Positions 1 through 8,203 of a DNA stretch of 58,440 bases are shown here, piece by piece; position 1 is the first letter of the stretch, and each line of letters starts with the position of its first letter. The DNA comes from Actinomycetota bacterium (lineage in GTDB: Bacteria > Actinomycetota > Actinomycetes > Nanopelagicales > Nanopelagicaceae), in the NCBI GenBank assembly GCA_009698615.1, contig WLPU01000011.1, positions 1 to 58,440 of the forward strand, given 5' to 3'. The notes under the pieces are model-generated. The model did no database searches. It was not told the origin of the DNA and saw only the letters and a list, made by a program, of their open reading frames with translations. Made by a program: the position numbers and the translations under genes.

Positions 1-314
1 GTTACTTTCCAATCTCGATCACTCGCTGCTGCAAATCTGAAAGTTGATTTACCAAAATCTAAAGATAGCGTTTCATGGGCCATCGCCCCTGAATCGATCA
101 ACAAATCCCGCCCCGTAATCCCTGCTTCCAGCTCGCCAGATCCGACATAGATAGCAATATCTCGAGGTCGTAGGTAATAAAATTCAACATCATTTTCCGG
201 ATCGAACAAAACCAAATCACGTTCGTCGTTGCGTTGACGATATCCAGCTTCACGCAATACCGAAGCTGCAGACTCTGCTAATGATCCCTTATTTGGTACT
301 GCGATCCGTAACAT
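1..314 (-). CDS. hisG: ATP phosphoribosyltransferase (N-terminal part, runs off the window)
   Basis: This catalyses the first step of histidine synthesis, joining ATP and PRPP to give phosphoribosyl-ATP. The visible 104 residues start [16 protein letters not shown] and include [21 protein letters not shown], the HisG core motif; the C-terminal part lies beyond base 1. The ATG at 314 has an AGGAAGG ribosome-binding site five bases upstream. It follows hisE by ten bases, so the two are co-transcribed, as is usual in actinobacteria. It was translated by hand from the reverse strand. The identity is clear, but the length class cannot be judged from a fragment. Confidence 0.93.
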   Translation of the reverse strand, partial: MLRIAVPNKGSLAESAASVLREAGYRQRNDERDLVLFDPENDVEFYYLRPRDIAIYVGSGELEAGITGRDLLIDSGAMAHETLSLDFGKSTFRFAAASDRDWKV

Positions 315-324
315 GGGCGCCTTC

Positions 325-588
325 CTAAAGATAACGATAAACGTCGCTGGGTGAAATGCCACGCGCTAACATGAGAACTTGCAGATGGTACAAGAGCTGA
401 CTGATCTCTTCGGCTAGTTCTTGATCACTTTCATGTTCGGCTGCAAGCCAGATTTCGCCAGCTTCCTCAACAACCTTCTTGCAGATTTCGTGTACTCCAG
501 AATCTAATTCAGCAACCGTGGCTGAATCCGCAGGTCTCAATACGGACTTGCGTTCAAGCTCTACCCAAAGCTCATCGAAGGTCTTCAT
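325..588 (-). CDS. hisE: Phosphoribosyl-ATP pyrophosphatase
   Basis: An 87-residue cytosolic enzyme that hydrolyses phosphoribosyl-ATP to phosphoribosyl-AMP, the second histidine step. The all-alpha MazG-like fold is visible as [18 protein letters not shown] followed by [16 protein letters not shown]; the acidic EExxE and ExxD-type residues bind magnesium. Its length is normal for a stand-alone HisE, so HisI must be encoded elsewhere. The ATG at 588 has no Shine-Dalgarno sequence. It has TAAACT exactly six bases upstream instead, so the mRNA is probably leaderless. hisG follows directly. Confidence 0.93.
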   Translation of the reverse strand: MKTFDELWVELERKSVLRPADSATVAELDSGVHEICKKVVEEAGEIWLAAEHESDQELAEEISQLLYHLQVLMLARGISPSDVYRYL

Positions 589-594
589 CAGGGA

Positions 595-600
595 AGTTTA
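595..600 (-). promoter_or_regulatory. Putative -10 box of a leaderless hisE-hisG promoter
   Basis: TAAACT on the minus strand fits the actinobacterial TANNNT -10 pattern. It ends six bases before the hisE ATG, which puts the expected transcription start on the A of the ATG. No clear -35 box is seen. Inferred from sequence only. Confidence 0.5.
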
Positions 601-629
601 CTGTAGGTAGGCCATCCCCAGATGCTCTA

Positions 630-1298
630 TTAATCTGCTTTCTGGTCAACTTTTGAGATACGTAACCAGGAAATGAAACCCCAGAGTACAAATGGAAGAT
701 AGATCGCATAAAGAGTCCCCGTCGGGTAGTAACCATTCTTGAATGCAAAGGGAACTCCTACTGCATCTACAGCAATCCAAACCAGCCAGAATTCGACATA
801 ACCGCGACTCATTCCAAATGTGGCAAGTGCTGTTCCGGTGAAAATCCATGTATCTACTCGAAGCCATGCCCCCGACTCCCCTAATGACCGGAAAAGAAGG
901 AATGCAAGTAAGTAGAAGGTGACAACGACGGGGAGCAATATCGCTCGTTCCCGAGTTGTTGTCCAACGGGGTGAAACTGGCGCAACCTCGTTCCTGTTGG
1001 CTAGCCTATTTCTGCGCCATTTAATCCATCCATAAACACTTACAAGGATGAGCAATAGATTTCTACCGGCTTGACCATAAAAATTTGCGGTGTTGGTAGT
1101 CGTATTGAACACTGCTCCTAAGAAAACAGTGAAGAGCAATCCATCACCGAGGATGCCAATAGGCCAAGCAGAAATCTTGCGCCTCATACCTAAGAACGCA
1201 CTGGCAAGTCCAAGAGAACCACCAATTAATTCACGCCAATAGATTGCCTTGCTGCCGAAATGTATCTGCTCGTTCAGTAACCAATTAATGATTGACAT
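630..1298 (-). CDS. ribM: PnuC-family riboflavin transporter (RibM/PnuX type)
   Basis: A 222-residue integral membrane protein with about seven hydrophobic segments. It resembles PnuC (nicotinamide riboside uptake), with the family features FWLVWIAVDAVGVPFAFKNGYYPT and an N-terminal GGSLGLASAFLGMRRKISAWPIGILGD. In actinobacteria, PnuC relatives preceded by an FMN riboswitch are riboflavin facilitators called RibM or PnuX, and an FMN riboswitch lies directly upstream here. I therefore infer riboflavin import rather than nicotinamide riboside import. No ribAB, ribE or ribH gene accompanies it, unlike the usual actinobacterial rib operon. The ATG follows the U-run of the riboswitch terminator without a gap, and its GAGAGGG ribosome-binding site lies inside the terminator stem. 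Confidence 0.85.
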   Translation of the reverse strand: MSIINWLLNEQIHFGSKAIYWRELIGGSLGLASAFLGMRRKISAWPIGILGDGLLFTVFLGAVFNTTTNTANFYGQAGRNLLLILVSVYGWIKWRRNRLANRNEVAPVSPRWTTTRERAILLPVVVTFYLLAFLLFRSLGESGAWLRVDTWIFTGTALATFGMSRGYVEFWLVWIAVDAVGVPFAFKNGYYPTGTLYAIYLPFVLWGFISWLRISKVDQKAD

Positions 1299-1334
1299 AA
1301 AAAAACCCTCTCGTTGTGAAGAACAAGGGGGGTG
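1299..1334 (-). terminator. Riboswitch expression platform: terminator hairpin that also covers the ribM ribosome-binding site
   Basis: In minus-strand order, a run of six C plus TTGTT (1331-1321) can pair with AACGAGAGGG (1314-1307 and neighbours), leaving a six-base loop and one bulged A. Seven T residues (1305-1299) follow directly, and then the ATG. The same stem buries the GAGAGGG ribosome-binding site. A competing antiterminator is possible: AGGGGTGGG (1372-1364) can pair with CCACCCCCC (1334-1326). This would allow both transcriptional and translational shut-off when FMN is bound. The pairing was worked out by eye. Confidence 0.65.
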
Positions 1335-1380
1335 GAAAAAGCAGGAGGAAGGGTGAAATCAAGCCCACCCCTCTTGCCAT

Positions 1381-1501
1381 GTGTTCCTTTATCCAGACTT
1401 TAACTGTCGGTTATGGATTCTCACCATATCAACCGATCACTGGATGTGATCGGGTCGCGGACTTTACCGCCGGTTCGGATTTACGCCGACCCCCGGAACA
1501 T
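1381..1501 (-). promoter_or_regulatory. FMN riboswitch (RFN element)
   Basis: The minus strand carries the conserved RFN blocks in order: closing stem TGTTCC/GGAACA, P2 stem TCGG/CCGA, the GGCGGTAAAGTCCGCGAC block, a variable GATCA/TGATC hairpin, ATGG-loop-CCAT, and the CCGACAGTTAAAGTCTGGAT block before the closing stem. Known RFN elements bind FMN and shut off riboflavin synthesis or uptake genes. It controls the adjacent ribM and lies just after the rpe stop codon. Confidence 0.95.
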
Positions 1502-1508
1502 TGTGACT

Positions 1509-2174
1509 CTAGTCTGTCACCTTTGTCGCCAAAATGCGCAACGAAGTAATCATCGCAGCCGGATCTTGGGCTCGGAATACGGCGCTTCCAGCAACGAAGG
1601 TATCTGCCCCCGCTTGCGTTGCTCGCTCGATCGTTTCTACAGATATTCCGCCATCAACTTGCAACCAGATGGGCCTATCACCAATAATTTTTCGCGCTTG
1701 TCGAATTTTTTCAAGCATAGGATCCATAAATGACTGGCCCCCGAACCCAGGTTCTACCGTCATTATGAGAAACATATCGACAAGATCGGAGTAATCCGAG
1801 TATTCAGTAATTGGCGTATTGGGCTTAACTGCTAAGCCACTCCGAGAACCATATCTTCGAATTGCCGACAAAGTGGAAGGAAGATCATCCGTGGCCTCTA
1901 CATGAATTGTCACGCTATGACAACCCGCTTGAGCATACTCTGGGCCAACAACATCGGCATTCATCACCATTAAATGCGCATCAACTGGAAGGGCGCTACT
2001 TTCAATCACTTTTTTCGCAGCGCTGAAATCGAAGGTGAAATTTGGGACGAAAACGTTATCCATCACATCTAAATGAACTAGGTCTGAGACCGCAGCGACC
2101 TTTTGAATTTCACCGGCCAGATCATCAAAATTTGCATTCAGAATGCTGGGCGTAATTCTAATTTCTCGAGGCAT
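1509..2174 (-). CDS. rpe: Ribulose-phosphate 3-epimerase
   Basis: A 221-residue TIM-barrel enzyme interconverting ribulose 5-phosphate and xylulose 5-phosphate in the pentose phosphate pathway. Visible signatures are ITPSILNANFDDL at the N-terminus, HLDVMDNVFVPNFTF (metal and catalytic Asp), VDAHLMV, and MTVEPGFGGQSFM with the phosphate-gripping loop; VDGGIS carries the second catalytic Asp. The start at 2174 is set by homology and by TAGCAT six bases upstream, suggesting a leaderless message. It lies 21 bases after rsmB. The FMN riboswitch begins eight bases beyond its stop. Confidence 0.96.
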   Translation of the reverse strand: MPREIRITPSILNANFDDLAGEIQKVAAVSDLVHLDVMDNVFVPNFTFDFSAAKKVIESSALPVDAHLMVMNADVVGPEYAQAGCHSVTIHVEATDDLPSTLSAIRRYGSRSGLAVKPNTPITEYSDYSDLVDMFLIMTVEPGFGGQSFMDPMLEKIRQARKIIGDRPIWLQVDGGISVETIERATQAGADTFVAGSAVFRAQDPAAMITSLRILATKVTD

Positions 2175-2180
2175 GGGTGG

Positions 2181-2186
2181 ATGCTA
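2181..2186 (-). promoter_or_regulatory. Putative -10 box of a leaderless rpe promoter
   Basis: TAGCAT on the minus strand sits exactly six bases before the rpe ATG, in the 21-base rsmB-rpe gap. There is no Shine-Dalgarno sequence between box and start. Confidence 0.45.
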
Positions 2187-2195
2187 ATAGATCAA

Positions 2196-3572
2196 CTATG
2201 CGATTCGCTCGAAGAGCGCCAAGAACATTGCATCAGTGCCGTGTCGGTGGGTCCAGAGTTGCATATTTCCATTCGAAACCGCATGAGTGAGCGCGATCGG
2301 TAAATATGGATCGATCGGAATATGTCGAATCTCGGGATGACGCTTGAGCGCATCGAGCACTTGGATCTTGGTTTCGGCCATATGCGGCGAACACGTCGCA
2401 TAGGCAACCAAGCCACCCACCTGTGTCACAGAAATCGCGCTATCGAAAAGCTCTGCTTGCAAAAGGTTAAGTCCCGCCAAGTCGGATGGTTTACGTCGCC
2501 AGCGAATTTCGGGACGACGACGAAGGGCTCCGATACCCGTGCATGGGACGTCGGCGATAACGGCATCAAATATTTCTAATCTATCTGCAATCTTTCGACC
2601 ATCCCCCACCCATACATGCGTATCAACAACAACTTGTGCAATCAAATTTGCACGTGCCTCTGAGATTTCATTTGCCGTGAAATTTTTGCCTTGTTCCTTT
2701 GCAATGCTTGACAACAGGGCCGCCTTACCGCCTGGACCAGCGCATAAATCTAGCCATCGGTAGCGATTGATCGCAGCAGATGCGAAAACACTTGCGACAA
2801 GTTGTGAGCCCTCGTCCTGTACTCCCGCGCGACGATTTCGAACCAGATCAATTTCTCCCGGGACCGATACTGATGTGGCTCCATAAGAAGAATAAGCAGA
2901 AGGTAATCCGCCTAAAGCGACAAGATCGGCTTGCGTGGAGCGCCCAGGCCAAGAGACCAAAGTCGGTGATGCCGGAATGTTATTTGCTCCTAACGCGAGC
3001 TCCACCTCTGATCTATCACGTAATAGATCAAAATAAGAAGAAACAATCCATTCCGGGTGCGAGTAGCGAATCGAAAGAGATTCGATGGGATCTTCAAACG
3101 AATCAAGGGGCATGAGCCATTCATCCAAAGTTTTTTCAGCGCTCCTTCGAAGGAGCGCATTGACATACGCCGCTTTTGAATCTCCCAGAACTTTTCGAGC
3201 CAACTCAACAGTGGCCGAAACGGCAGCATGAACAGGGGTACGCATTTCAAAAAGCTGATGTGCGCCCAGCCGCGCAACATCGATGATGCCCGAATCAACA
3301 CCTTCCCAGGGTCGATCACTCACTTGCGACAAAATCCAATCGTGTCGACCCTGCATTCGTAGCGTTCCATAAAGCAATTCAGTAGCAAAAGCTTTGTCTC
3401 GTGGTTCTAAAGAGCTCTCCGTCAACGCTCTAGGCAAGGCCAGGTTTGAGTACCCCTGGCCACGATTTACATCGGTTAAGACGTCATAGGACAAAACTCG
3501 CGCAGCATCTGGATGAGCCTTGCGAAAACTTTTTGCCCCAGATTTGGCAGGATGCGCTTTAGGCTCAGACAA
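2196..3572 (-). CDS. rsmB: 16S rRNA (cytosine-967-C5)-methyltransferase
   Basis: 458 residues. It methylates C967 of 16S rRNA using S-adenosylmethionine. An N-terminal NusB-like RNA-binding domain covers about residues 20-150. The methyltransferase domain follows, with the SAM loop LDLCAGPGGKAALLSS (274-289), DVPCTGIG (Cys344, which helps release the product) and YATCSPHMAETK (Cys394, the catalytic nucleophile). The start is TTG with a GGAGAAGG ribosome-binding site just upstream, overlapping the fmt stop by eight bases, so translation is probably coupled. It belongs to the fmt-rsmB pair found in most bacteria. Confidence 0.94.
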   Translation of the reverse strand: MSEPKAHPAKSGAKSFRKAHPDAARVLSYDVLTDVNRGQGYSNLALPRALTESSLEPRDKAFATELLYGTLRMQGRHDWILSQVSDRPWEGVDSGIIDVARLGAHQLFEMRTPVHAAVSATVELARKVLGDSKAAYVNALLRRSAEKTLDEWLMPLDSFEDPIESLSIRYSHPEWIVSSYFDLLRDRSEVELALGANNIPASPTLVSWPGRSTQADLVALGGLPSAYSSYGATSVSVPGEIDLVRNRRAGVQDEGSQLVASVFASAAINRYRWLDLCAGPGGKAALLSSIAKEQGKNFTANEISEARANLIAQVVVDTHVWVGDGRKIADRLEIFDAVIADVPCTGIGALRRRPEIRWRRKPSDLAGLNLLQAELFDSAISVTQVGGLVAYATCSPHMAETKIQVLDALKRHPEIRHIPIDPYLPIALTHAVSNGNMQLWTHRHGTDAMFLALFERIA

Positions 3573-4479
3573 ATCCTTCTCCAGACACGTGCCGCGCGCC
3601 GTTAAACCAATCTCGTGCCTGCAATTGTTTCTTGCCCGCAGGCCTCAATTCAACAAGTTCTAATGTTGACCCCTCAGAACATCCCACTAAAACATGATTA
3701 TCGTCGAACGAAATTTCTCCTCTGCTCAATTCCTTACGAAGTGGACCTGGCTGCGCTGACGAAATTCTTAAAAAATCTCCTCTCCAGTTGGTCCAAGTAC
3801 CTGGTTCTGGTGTGAAGGCCCGAATATGACGATCAATTGCGTAGGCAGATTGATTCCAATCAATACGTGCTTCATCTTTGGAAATCTTCGCAGCTCGCGA
3901 AACGCCAAAGCCACTCTGTCCTTTCGGTACATCTCCAGCGGTTATTGAGGTGATTGCCTCACTAATGGCTTCTGGACCCATCAAAGCAAGATCCCGAAAA
4001 ACTTCCCCTGCATTTGCTCGTGGTGAGATCTCATACTCACGTTGCACATAAATCGGACCAGTATCCATTCCCGCATCCAATTGAAAAACGGTGATTCCAG
4101 TCTTGCTATCACCATGCAGAATCGAACGCTGAACAGGGGCAGCCCCGCGCCACGCTGGTAGAAGGGAAAAATGCAGATTGAGAAAACCATATCGGGGAAT
4201 CGTAAGTATTTCTTGTGGCAACAATTGCCCATAACCAACTGTGATGACAAGATCCAAATCACGCACCAATGGCGCAAGGTCCTGCGCACTATGTGGTTGG
4301 TACAAATTTACCGAATGCTTTTTAGCCCATTGAGCGACAATGCCTGCCTTTATTTCCCGACCTCGCCCCGAAGGGCGATCAGGTTTCGTGAAAACGCACA
4401 CGAGCTCATGCTGACAAGTGAGCAACCAATCCATTGTTGGTATCGCGACATCAGGTGTTGCTGCGATGCCGATCCGCAC
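3565..4479 (-). CDS. fmt: Methionyl-tRNA formyltransferase
   Basis: 304 residues. It transfers a formyl group from 10-formyl-tetrahydrofolate to Met-tRNA(fMet) for initiation. The catalytic set is intact: Asn101 and His103 in NLHFSLLP, and Asp139 in LDAGMDTGP. The C-terminal tRNA-binding OB-like domain begins around residue 210 (AYAIDRHIRAFTPEPGTWT). The start is GTG, overlapping the def stop as TAGTG, so it is translationally coupled to deformylase, the enzyme that later removes the formyl group. Length is typical. Confidence 0.96.
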   Translation of the reverse strand: MRIGIAATPDVAIPTMDWLLTCQHELVCVFTKPDRPSGRGREIKAGIVAQWAKKHSVNLYQPHSAQDLAPLVRDLDLVITVGYGQLLPQEILTIPRYGFLNLHFSLLPAWRGAAPVQRSILHGDSKTGITVFQLDAGMDTGPIYVQREYEISPRANAGEVFRDLALMGPEAISEAITSITAGDVPKGQSGFGVSRAAKISKDEARIDWNQSAYAIDRHIRAFTPEPGTWTNWRGDFLRISSAQPGPLRKELSRGEISFDDNHVLVGCSEGSTLELVELRPAGKKQLQARDWFNGARHVSGEGFV

Positions 4480-5039
4480 TACAAATTTTTCCCGTAGGTT
4501 GCGTGCGGTGAGACCTTGATCTCAATGGCTGGGCCATCCGAACCTGAGAGCCCAAACCATTGGGATTCTCGAATCTCTTTCATCGCCAGTTTTCTGTCTT
4601 TCACCGAGAGTCGATCAATAAAGAGAATCCCATCGAGGTGATCAGTTTCATGTTGTAGGGCTCTAGCAAGCAATTGGCTGCCTTCAATCGTGATCGGATC
4701 GCCAAACATATTCCATCCTTTTGCAACAACGCTAAGAGCCCGAGGAGTTTCATATCGCATCTCTGGGAATGATAAACATCCCTCTTCCCCCTCTTGGTTT
4801 TCAGAACTCAGATCGAGGGAAGGGTTAATTAGGTGTCCCACGGTCTCATCAATATCCCAAACGAAAACTCGTAGCGAAACTCCGATTTGCGGAGCGGCCA
4901 GCCCAGCCCCCGGCGCATCATGCATAGTGTCGGTTAAATCCGAAACCAGATTGCGCAATTCCTTATCAAAATCGATCACCGCCGCTGCAGGAGAGAGCAA
5001 TACCGGATCGCCAAACAATCGAATTGGCTGAATAGACAT
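4479..5039 (-). CDS. def: Peptide deformylase
   Basis: A 186-residue metalloenzyme that removes the N-formyl group from nascent proteins at the ribosome. All three motifs are present: GAGLAAPQ (44-51), EGCLS with metal ligand Cys88, and QHETDHLDG with His130, Glu131 and His134. The ATG at 5039 has TAGACT six bases upstream and no Shine-Dalgarno sequence, so the transcript may be leaderless. It follows priA by 16 bases and overlaps fmt. Confidence 0.97.
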   Translation of the reverse strand: MSIQPIRLFGDPVLLSPAAAVIDFDKELRNLVSDLTDTMHDAPGAGLAAPQIGVSLRVFVWDIDETVGHLINPSLDLSSENQEGEEGCLSFPEMRYETPRALSVVAKGWNMFGDPITIEGSQLLARALQHETDHLDGILFIDRLSVKDRKLAMKEIRESQWFGLSGSDGPAIEIKVSPHATYGKNL

Positions 5040-5045
5040 ATGCTG

Positions 5046-5051
5046 AGTCTA
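5046..5051 (-). promoter_or_regulatory. Putative -10 box of a leaderless def promoter
   Basis: TAGACT, a typical actinobacterial housekeeping -10, lies six bases before the def ATG and four bases past the priA stop codon. Confidence 0.5.
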
Positions 5052-5055
5052 TCAA

Positions 5056-6996
5056 CTAGGCAAGCTTGTATGGGTCTACGCGAATGGTAATAAGTGATTT
5101 GTGGGAAGCGCTGCGACGGCGCTGTAACTCATGGATAAAATCTACGACTTTTTCTGCATCACCCAATTGGCACGTAAGGCTCAGCGACGACTTCTCCGAT
5201 GCGCCTAAACGTGGTGTGGAGATTTTCGTATTTTCGGGAATTCGCCTCTCCTTTTGAGCCATAAGCAAACCAGTGTGGAGCATTGAGATCTCTTTGGTGG
5301 CGGCTTCTAAGACGATGAAACGCGAATATGGAGGCAATTGCAATTCTTTTCTTTGCTTCAATTCTCTGCGCACCATTGGCGCAGGATTCCACCGAGCGAG
5401 TGCGCCAACAATCGGATGTGAATCATCAATGACGATAAAAATATGGCCTTTTGGGGATACTTTGCTTGCCGCACTGAAAAATTGCTCTCGCATGCGTTCA
5501 TCGGAGCGAAAGTCACTGTGTGCCAAGAAACGCAGCGATTCTACAATAACAACCGCTCTATATCCAGCATCCGTATCTGGTTCGGCCCCAGGTGTAGCAA
5601 CAACGAGGGAAGGTGCATCCTCCACCTGCGAAACGATATGTTCTCCGGCGGAATTAATAATCGGAAAATTCGGAAAAGAACGACCCAACTCTTCTACAAA
5701 ACGATCAATCCCTCGTGAGGCAATATAGATCCTGGACCCGTCGCATTCTTTACAGCGCCAATTTGCAAAATTCAATTGACATAAAGTGCACGAAGGCGGA
5801 GTACTGGATGCGCTTTGAAGCAGCCGGCCCCCACAATCACACAGTGCAATATTGCGACAGTGAGCACATAGCACCGCATTGCCGTAACCTTTAGCTGGAA
5901 CAAGAAAAAGTACCGGTCCAAGCTGGATATCTTTACGAATAGCGGGGAAAATCCGTGAAGGGATAAGTTCGGCTTGAATTTGCGACGCGGCGGAAACTGC
6001 AACCCTTTGAGCAGAGGAAATCATAGACAGATAACCCGAATCGATGAGCCTTCCCACCTCAAGGCAGGGGCTATAACTAGAGAAAACTAATGAGATATCT
6101 TCTTGCGAATTTCTTAGCAGGGCGACATCTCGCACATTCCAGGATGGCATGCGTGGCTCGTAGAAATGTTCAGAACCTTCTGAATGAACAATCACGGTTG
6201 AATTGGGCTCTAGCGGAATGAAAATGCTTCCCCGCAGCCCCAAAGCTATCTTTCTTAAGCCTTGCGTAATTTCAAGATAATTTCGATAACGTTCGCTGCG
6301 AAGCAAGTGGCCATCCACCCGCCTAACTTGATCACCTAAACCAAGCGCTTCAAGATTGCGATGCACTCTTAACAACTCTCGTTCATCTGGGAGAACGACA
6401 AGAACTTGTCCAAACTTGGAACGTTGAAAGGCAAGCTGTGCCAACAAAAAGGCACTTGCTACATGTGGTGGAAGACACCACATCGCTCGAATCTTTGCCC
6501 CTGAGAGTGACTGGGGAAGTTTGAATTCTGCATACGTGTCCGGCGTAGCAATAGGAATTTCACCGTGCGGCACACCTATCGCAAAATCGGAATCAATAGA
6601 AGCCACCTTGGGTGGAATAGCACTTCGAACAATATCGAAAGGCGCTCCTGCCCAGCGGCTAGATACCGAACTGATGAGATCCAATGATTTCTGTGTTGCA
6701 ACAATCACGGGCGACATGATCTTCAAAACAGGCTTCAAGGAGCCTTCATTAGCGCTGCTTTCAAGACGATTTACAATGATTGCTTCATGCTTTTGTTTAC
6801 CGAACTCAACCTGGACGCGAACTCCGATCTGCGCCTGAACATCCAGACGTGCAGGAACCCAATAATCAAATGGAGTATCAAGGTGATAGACGCCCGAATC
6901 AACCCACACTCTGGCGATAGGCAATGACGCAGCAACATCTCCCGCCGGTGCAGGAGCAATTTGTGATCGCAACTTCAGGGGCCGTGGATTCACCAC
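5056..6996 (-). CDS. priA: Primosomal protein N' (PriA), helicase-inactive actinobacterial form
   Basis: 646 residues. PriA recognises stalled forks and reloads the replisome. The N-terminal 3' DNA-binding domain (about 25-130: ARVWVDSGVYHLDTPFDYWVP) and the zinc region are retained (CAHC, CDC, CTLC and CKEC pairs, roughly residues 376-420). The ATPase motifs are not: no GxxGSGKT is seen where Walker A should be (the region reads AMWCLPPHVASAF), and the DEEH box has become SEGSEHFYEP. This decay is known in actinobacterial PriA, so a structural rather than helicase role is likely. The start is GTG with an AAAGG site nine bases upstream, 12 bases after metK. Confidence 0.88.
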   Translation of the reverse strand: MVNPRPLKLRSQIAPAPAGDVAASLPIARVWVDSGVYHLDTPFDYWVPARLDVQAQIGVRVQVEFGKQKHEAIIVNRLESSANEGSLKPVLKIMSPVIVATQKSLDLISSVSSRWAGAPFDIVRSAIPPKVASIDSDFAIGVPHGEIPIATPDTYAEFKLPQSLSGAKIRAMWCLPPHVASAFLLAQLAFQRSKFGQVLVVLPDERELLRVHRNLEALGLGDQVRRVDGHLLRSERYRNYLEITQGLRKIALGLRGSIFIPLEPNSTVIVHSEGSEHFYEPRMPSWNVRDVALLRNSQEDISLVFSSYSPCLEVGRLIDSGYLSMISSAQRVAVSAASQIQAELIPSRIFPAIRKDIQLGPVLFLVPAKGYGNAVLCAHCRNIALCDCGGRLLQSASSTPPSCTLCQLNFANWRCKECDGSRIYIASRGIDRFVEELGRSFPNFPIINSAGEHIVSQVEDAPSLVVATPGAEPDTDAGYRAVVIVESLRFLAHSDFRSDERMREQFFSAASKVSPKGHIFIVIDDSHPIVGALARWNPAPMVRRELKQRKELQLPPYSRFIVLEAATKEISMLHTGLLMAQKERRIPENTKISTPRLGASEKSSLSLTCQLGDAEKVVDFIHELQRRRSASHKSLITIRVDPYKLA

Positions 6997-7008
6997 GTAG
7001 TAGAACCT

Positions 7009-8199
7009 TTAAGAAGCGGCGGCGCGGAGTGCGTCTACGCGATTAGTAGATTCCCAAGTAAATTCTGGAATCTCTCGCCCGAAGTGCCCGTATGCACTCG
7101 TTAACGAATAGATCGGTCTCAATAAATTTAGATCACGGATGATCGCTGCGGGGCGAAGATCAAAAGTTGCTAAAACCGCATCTTGGATTTTCCCCACTGC
7201 AATAGTTTCAGTACCGAATGTTTCGACGAATAACCCAACTGGCTGCGCTTTACCAATAGCGTAGGCAACCTGAACCTCACAACGTTTAGCTAATCCTGCC
7301 GCGACGACCGTTTTGGCAACCCAACGCATTGCATAGGCAGCAGAACGATCCACTTTTGATGGATCCTTACCGCTAAAAGCTCCCCCACCATGTCGAGCCA
7401 TACCTCCATATGTATCGACGATGATCTTTCGACCCGTTAGCCCCGCATCGCCCATGGGCCCGCCGATAACAAAACGTCCGGTGGGATTAACCAAAATTTT
7501 CATATCTTTGCGCGGCAAATCAACTGTGGACAGAATTGGTTCGATCACCTTTGCGATTACATCAGGTGTCATAGATTTGGCAACGTCTACATCCTCTGAA
7601 TGCTGACTGGAAATCACAACGGTGTTGATCGCTACAGCTTTGTCACCGTCATACTCGATTGTCACTTGAGTTTTTCCATCAGGACGCAGATAAGGAAGTT
7701 GTCCATTTTTGCGAACTAGTGAGAGTTGCTGCGCCAATCGGTGCGCTAGCGAAATGGGCAAAGGCATGAGCTCTTTGGTGTCATCGCAAGCATAACCAAA
7801 CATCAATCCTTGGTCGCCTGCGCCTTGTAGATCTAGAGGGTCGACAGAGGACGCCACTCGATTTTCATAAGCATCATTAACCCCTTGTGCAATATCTTGA
7901 GATTGTTGGCCAACGGAAATTGATACTCCGCAAGTATTTCCATCAAACCCTTTATCCGAAGAGTCATAACCGATGCCAAGTACTGTTTGGCGTACGATTC
8001 CCATGACATCTGCATAGCCTTCTGTAGTTACTTCCCCGGCAACATGAACCTGACCGGTCGTGATCAAAGTTTCCACCGCTACACGGCTGGCACGGTCTTG
8101 GCTAAGAAGGGAATCCAAGATTGCATCGGAGATTTGATCAGCAATCTTGTCTGGATGACCTTCGGTAACTGACTCTGAGGTAAATAGGCGCTTTGACAT
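7009..8199 (-). CDS. metK: S-adenosylmethionine synthetase
   Basis: A 396-residue cytosolic enzyme making S-adenosylmethionine from methionine and ATP. It carries the expected signatures: [17 protein letters not shown] at the N-terminus, [12 protein letters not shown] (the GAGDQG hexapeptide), and the P-loop-like [19 protein letters not shown]. Length is normal. The ATG at 8199 lacks a Shine-Dalgarno sequence and has TAAGTT exactly six bases upstream, overlapping the coaBC stop. No SAM riboswitch can fit in the four-base gap to coaBC. Confidence 0.98.
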   Translation of the reverse strand: MSKRLFTSESVTEGHPDKIADQISDAILDSLLSQDRASRVAVETLITTGQVHVAGEVTTEGYADVMGIVRQTVLGIGYDSSDKGFDGNTCGVSISVGQQSQDIAQGVNDAYENRVASSVDPLDLQGAGDQGLMFGYACDDTKELMPLPISLAHRLAQQLSLVRKNGQLPYLRPDGKTQVTIEYDGDKAVAINTVVISSQHSEDVDVAKSMTPDVIAKVIEPILSTVDLPRKDMKILVNPTGRFVIGGPMGDAGLTGRKIIVDTYGGMARHGGGAFSGKDPSKVDRSAAYAMRWVAKTVVAAGLAKRCEVQVAYAIGKAQPVGLFVETFGTETIAVGKIQDAVLATFDLRPAAIIRDLNLLRPIYSLTSAYGHFGREIPEFTWESTNRVDALRAAAS

Positions 8200-8203
8200 T
8201 GGC

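Noticed and set aside
8200-8203. Possible SAM riboswitch before metK
   Set aside because: Only four bases separate metK from coaBC, and no SAM-I type stems were found in the coaBC 3' end.
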